Positions 61,335-64,000 of a stretch of 64,000 bases of DNA are shown one piece after another (the stretch's first letter is position 1; every line of letters begins with the position of its first letter). Where the stretch lies: assembly GCA_003151595.1 (NCBI GenBank), contig PLXW01000048.1:1-64000 (forward strand), written 5' to 3'. The notes under the pieces were generated by a model. That model was given only the letters and a program-made list of their open reading frames with translations, did not search any database and was not told the DNA's origin. The position numbers were made by a program, and so were the translations under genes. This DNA is from Myxococcales bacterium (GTDB lineage: Bacteria > Myxococcota > Polyangia > Polyangiales > Polyangiaceae).

Positions 61335-62209
61335 CTCTCCATCACACGAGCCTGGTGTCCCCGCCGCGCAGCCGGGTGACCGCCGAAGAGCTCTACGAGG
61401 AAGTGGGCGAGTACTTCTCGCTCGGCCTGCGCGTCCGGCCCGGCGACACCATCCTCGACGTCGGAGCCAACATCGGGGCCTTCGCCGCGCGCGTCGCGGC
61501 CATGTGCGACGGCGACCTTCGCATCCTGGCCTTCGAGCCTTCGCCCGAGACGTTCGAGGCCCTCACGGTGAACTTCGAGCAGAACGCGCTGCTGCGAAAG
61601 ACAAGACACCGGCTCTTCCAGCTCGGGCTCTCGTCCACGCACGACGCGGGCGAGACGCTGCGCTTCTACGACTTCGCCCGGTTCCCGACGAACAGCACGT
61701 TCCACCTCGAAGAGAAGCGCCGCGAGTTCGAGATCTTCTTCGAAGATCGCGGACGGCGCATGGCCTCGAGCATCGAGATGCACCTCGGTCGCGGCGTAGG
61801 GCGTGGCCTCGGCGGCGTGGTCGAGCGCGTCGTGGCGTCGTTGCCGAAGGGGCCGCTGGGGTGGTGGGTTGCGCGACGGATCATGGGACTGCGCGAGCAC
61901 GCGGTGCCGGTCGACACGCTGGCGCACGTGCTCGTCGAGGAGCGAGTCGATCGGATCGACGTGCTCAAGATCGACGTCGAGGGGCCCGAGCTCGAGATCC
62001 TCCGTGGTCTCGACGAAGTCAGCTGGAAGAAAGTCCGGCAAGTGGTGATGGAGACCCACGACCGCGACGGCCGGCTGGCGGAGATCGTCGCTCTCTTCCG
62101 TGCACACGAGCTCGACGAGATTCAGGTGGTCGCTCAGAAGACCACCGACAACGGGCTGGAGAGCGTGCTCGTTTACGCGCGTCGAAGCGCGCGGCACGAC
62201 GAAGCGTGA
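61331..62209 (+). CDS. FkbM-family SAM methyltransferase
   Basis: 292 residues from a TTG (61331) overlapping the previous stop as TTGA. SAM motif I is DTILDVGANIGAF (about 39-51), followed by ILAFEPSPETFEALTVNF and the FkbM signature RIDVLKIDVEGPELEILRGL. FkbM-type enzymes O-methylate sugars or polyketides. Function here unknown; could modify the product of the neighbouring inositol/aminocyclitol cluster or a surface glycan. An alternative GTG start at about 61352 is possible. Confidence 0.85.
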   Translation: MTLHHTSLVSPPRSRVTAEELYEEVGEYFSLGLRVRPGDTILDVGANIGAFAARVAAMCDGDLRILAFEPSPETFEALTVNFEQNALLRKTRHRLFQLGLSSTHDAGETLRFYDFARFPTNSTFHLEEKRREFEIFFEDRGRRMASSIEMHLGRGVGRGLGGVVERVVASLPKGPLGWWVARRIMGLREHAVPVDTLAHVLVEERVDRIDVLKIDVEGPELEILRGLDEVSWKKVRQVVMETHDRDGRLAEIVALFRAHELDEIQVVAQKTTDNGLESVLVYARRSARHDEA

Positions 62210-62299
62210 GTGGGAGTTGACCACCCGAAGTAACCGCGACGCGCACCTCGATCGCGTGACGCGCTCGCGTGGCTGTCGAGGGATGCGATACTCGGGGAA

Positions 62300-63793
62300 G
62301 TGACCCGAGACTCGTCTCGCCCGTCGGGGCTCGTTCCGGGCTACCGGCTCGATCGGTACGAGCTTCTGTGTCCGATCGCCGAAGGGGGGATGGCGTCGGT
62401 CTGGGTCGCGCGGCTCCGGGCCAAGCACGGCTTCGAGAAGCTCGTGGCCATCAAGACGATCCTCCCGAAGCTCGCGGACGACCCGCGCTTCCAGCAGATG
62501 TTCCTCGACGAGGCGCGCATCGCCTCGAAGATCGATCACGGCAACGTGGCGCACGTGCTCGACCTCGGCGACGAGCACGGTGTGCTCTACCTCGTCATGG
62601 AGTGGGTCGATGGCGACTCGCTCTCGAAGCTGCAGCGCGCCGTGAAGGCCAGCGGCGGGAGCATCCCGCTCGCCGTGGCGCTCCGCATCGTGGCCGACGC
62701 CTGCGCCGGGTTGCACGCGGCGCACGAGCTGCGCGACGTCGATGGTCACACGCTCGGCGTGGTGCATCGCGACGTGTCGCCGCAGAACATCCTGGTCGCG
62801 TCGGCCGGCGTGGTGAAGGTGATCGATTTCGGGATCGCCAAGGCGCGCGATCGCGCGGCGGGAGAGACGAGCACCGGGTCGCTGAAGGGCAAGATCCAGT
62901 TCATGGCGCCGGAGCAGGCCGTGGGGCAGCCCATCGACCGCCGGGCCGACGTCTGGTCGACCGGGTGCGTGCTCTACGCGCTCCTGGGGGGCGATTCGCC
63001 GTACGACGACAAGAACCAGTACGCGACGCTCCATCTCATCGCCTCGGGCGCACGCCCGGCGCCGCTGCCGGAGAGCGTTCCGAAAGAGGTGCTGGCGATC
63101 GTCGACAAGGCGCTCTCGTTCGACGCCAAGGATCGCTTCGCGACGATGGCCGAGATGCAGCGCGCGCTCGAGACCGTGATGTCCGATCTCGACGCGACGG
63201 CCACCTCGCACGAGGTCGCCGAGTTCGTGGCGCTGCACCTCGCGCCGCGCGCCGATCAGCGCCGGAAGGCGATCGATCTCGCGCTGCGGGCCGCGGCCGA
63301 GCGCGATCGCGTGCAGCAGGTCCTGTCTTTGCCGCTCTCCGACTCGTCGCCGCGCGAGATGCTGGCGACCGTGCCCGAGCGCGAGAAGACGAACCCGTCG
63401 ATCGCGACGCTCGGCGCGTCGGCCCTCTCGTCGCTGCCGTTCGCGCGGCCGCGCCGGCTGCAGAAGCGGGTCGTGCTCGGCGTCGTCGGCGTGTCGGCGG
63501 CGATCGTTCTATTCGCGCTCGGTCGCGTGACGACGACGACGCACGACGCGCCTGTGAGCGCGCACGCGGCTCCTGCCGCCACGAGCGACATCGCGTCGGC
63601 GTCCGCGCCATCCGCCGCTCTGCCGCCGGTACCGATCGCTTCGGCCTTCGCGATCGCGTCGTCAGCGCCGAGCGCGACGGCCTCGGCGCGTCCCGCGAGC
63701 GCGCCGCATCCCATCGCGCGTCCGCGACCGCCGCAGAGCAGCGCCACCGCGGCGCCGCCCGCGAAGAAGAGGCCCGTCGACGATGGCTTCTAG
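62300..63793 (+). CDS. Transmembrane Ser/Thr protein kinase
   Basis: 497 residues from a GTG start. Kinase domain (about 20-285) complete: PIAEGGMASVW, Lys52, HRD 156-158, DFG 176-178, APE near 203-205. A cytoplasmic linker leads to one transmembrane helix (about 390-412, VVLGVVGVSAAIVLFALG), then a Ser/Ala/Pro-rich extracytoplasmic tail (ASASAPSAALPPVPIASAFA...KKRPVDDGF) without a recognisable domain. It overlaps the next gene by 11 bp. This kinase followed by a secreted TPR-like partner is common in Polyangiales. Confidence 0.9.
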   Translation: MTRDSSRPSGLVPGYRLDRYELLCPIAEGGMASVWVARLRAKHGFEKLVAIKTILPKLADDPRFQQMFLDEARIASKIDHGNVAHVLDLGDEHGVLYLVMEWVDGDSLSKLQRAVKASGGSIPLAVALRIVADACAGLHAAHELRDVDGHTLGVVHRDVSPQNILVASAGVVKVIDFGIAKARDRAAGETSTGSLKGKIQFMAPEQAVGQPIDRRADVWSTGCVLYALLGGDSPYDDKNQYATLHLIASGARPAPLPESVPKEVLAIVDKALSFDAKDRFATMAEMQRALETVMSDLDATATSHEVAEFVALHLAPRADQRRKAIDLALRAAAERDRVQQVLSLPLSDSSPREMLATVPEREKTNPSIATLGASALSSLPFARPRRLQKRVVLGVVGVSAAIVLFALGRVTTTTHDAPVSAHAAPAATSDIASASAPSAALPPVPIASAFAIASSAPSATASARPASAPHPIARPRPPQSSATAAPPAKKRPVDDGF

Positions 63794-64000
63794 GCATCGC
63801 ATCGCCGCGTCGCTCGTCACGGTGCTCGCGCTGCTCGCGAGCGCGCCCGCGCGCGCCGATGCCACGCCGACCCCCGCCGAGAAGGAGACCGCGCGCAGCC
63901 TCATGACCCAGGGGCGCGAGCGGCGCGAGCACAACGATCTGCGCGGCGCGCTCGAAGCGTTCAAGAGCGCGGACGCGCTCATGCACGTGCCGACCACCGG
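63783..64000 (+). CDS. Secreted TPR-like protein, 5' part (truncated by window edge)
   Basis: 72 codons visible from the ATG at 63783, which overlaps the kinase stop by 11 bp. A signal peptide (MASRHRIAASLVTVLALLASAPARADA) is followed by ETARSLMTQGRERREHNDLRGALEAFKSADALMHVPTT, a TPR-like helical pair. The gene continues past the right edge. Coupling and exported topology suggest a periplasmic partner of the kinase. Confidence 0.75.
   Translation, partial: MASRHRIAASLVTVLALLASAPARADATPTPAEKETARSLMTQGRERREHNDLRGALEAFKSADALMHVPTT

Overview
The window is chromosomal DNA of a high-GC bacterium, very probably a myxobacterium of the Polyangiales type (Labilithrix/Polyangiaceae-like). The grounds are five Hanks-type Ser/Thr kinases in 64 kb (one fused to a periplasmic-binding domain, one to an AAA ATPase plus TPRs, one with a PEGA domain), an FHA-sigma54 activator, a CHAT-TPR lipoprotein, a PilZ protein, and about a dozen lipoproteins whose lipobox is followed by Asp/Gly/Ser/Ala-rich linkers. 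The lineage is inferred from gene content. I saw no rRNA, tRNA, CRISPR array, transposase or phage structural gene.

Layout. 1-7.5 kb: the 5' end of katG (cut by the window edge), a DUF1801 protein, a secreted barrel-like protein, a PhyH dioxygenase, then a kinase-receptor fusion transcribed with an FHA-sigma54 activator. 7.5-20 kb: secreted proteins, namely a sedolisin-like protease with a B-lectin tail, a C39-like cysteine-peptidase lipoprotein, a kinase-AAA-TPR giant, and three related Cys-rich lipoproteins. 20-26.5 kb: a 735-residue orphan protein with a C-terminal winged helix behind 21-bp repeats, a gene pair split by a terminator-like hairpin, and a complete ECF42 sigma/YCII(DGPF)/VOC operon with a matching promoter. 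26.5-39 kb: single metabolic genes (MOSC, SnoaL-like, KAS III, O-methyltransferase, class II aldolase-like, GST, hydrolase), PilZ, a YpfJ-type metallopeptidase, a histone-H1-like tailed protein divergent from a kinase, and a DUF3050 protein. 39-52 kb: a CHAT-TPR lipoprotein, two ECF sigma/anti-sigma pairs, a beta-lactamase-fold hydrolase and a PEGA kinase.

52-62 kb is the most striking region. Six same-strand genes with 4-bp overlaps or gaps under 10 bp encode a small partner protein, an FAD-dependent GMC oxidoreductase with a four-Cys cluster, a GH3-type acyl-adenylating/amide-forming enzyme, myo-inositol-1-phosphate synthase, a DegT-type aminotransferase and an LPG_synthase_TM-like membrane protein. 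An inositol monophosphatase converges on the end of this operon, and an Omp85-like barrel and an FkbM methyltransferase follow. Together they encode a plausible route glucose-6-P to inositol-1-P to inositol to inosose to inosamine to N-acyl-inosamine, which I propose as a candidate undescribed aminocyclitol-amide pathway. 62-64 kb: another transmembrane kinase and the start of its partner gene.

Many convergent genes abut within 4-45 bp without an obvious terminator. Many in-operon starts are GTG or TTG overlapping the previous stop (GTGA, ATGA, TTGA), which suggests widespread translational coupling.
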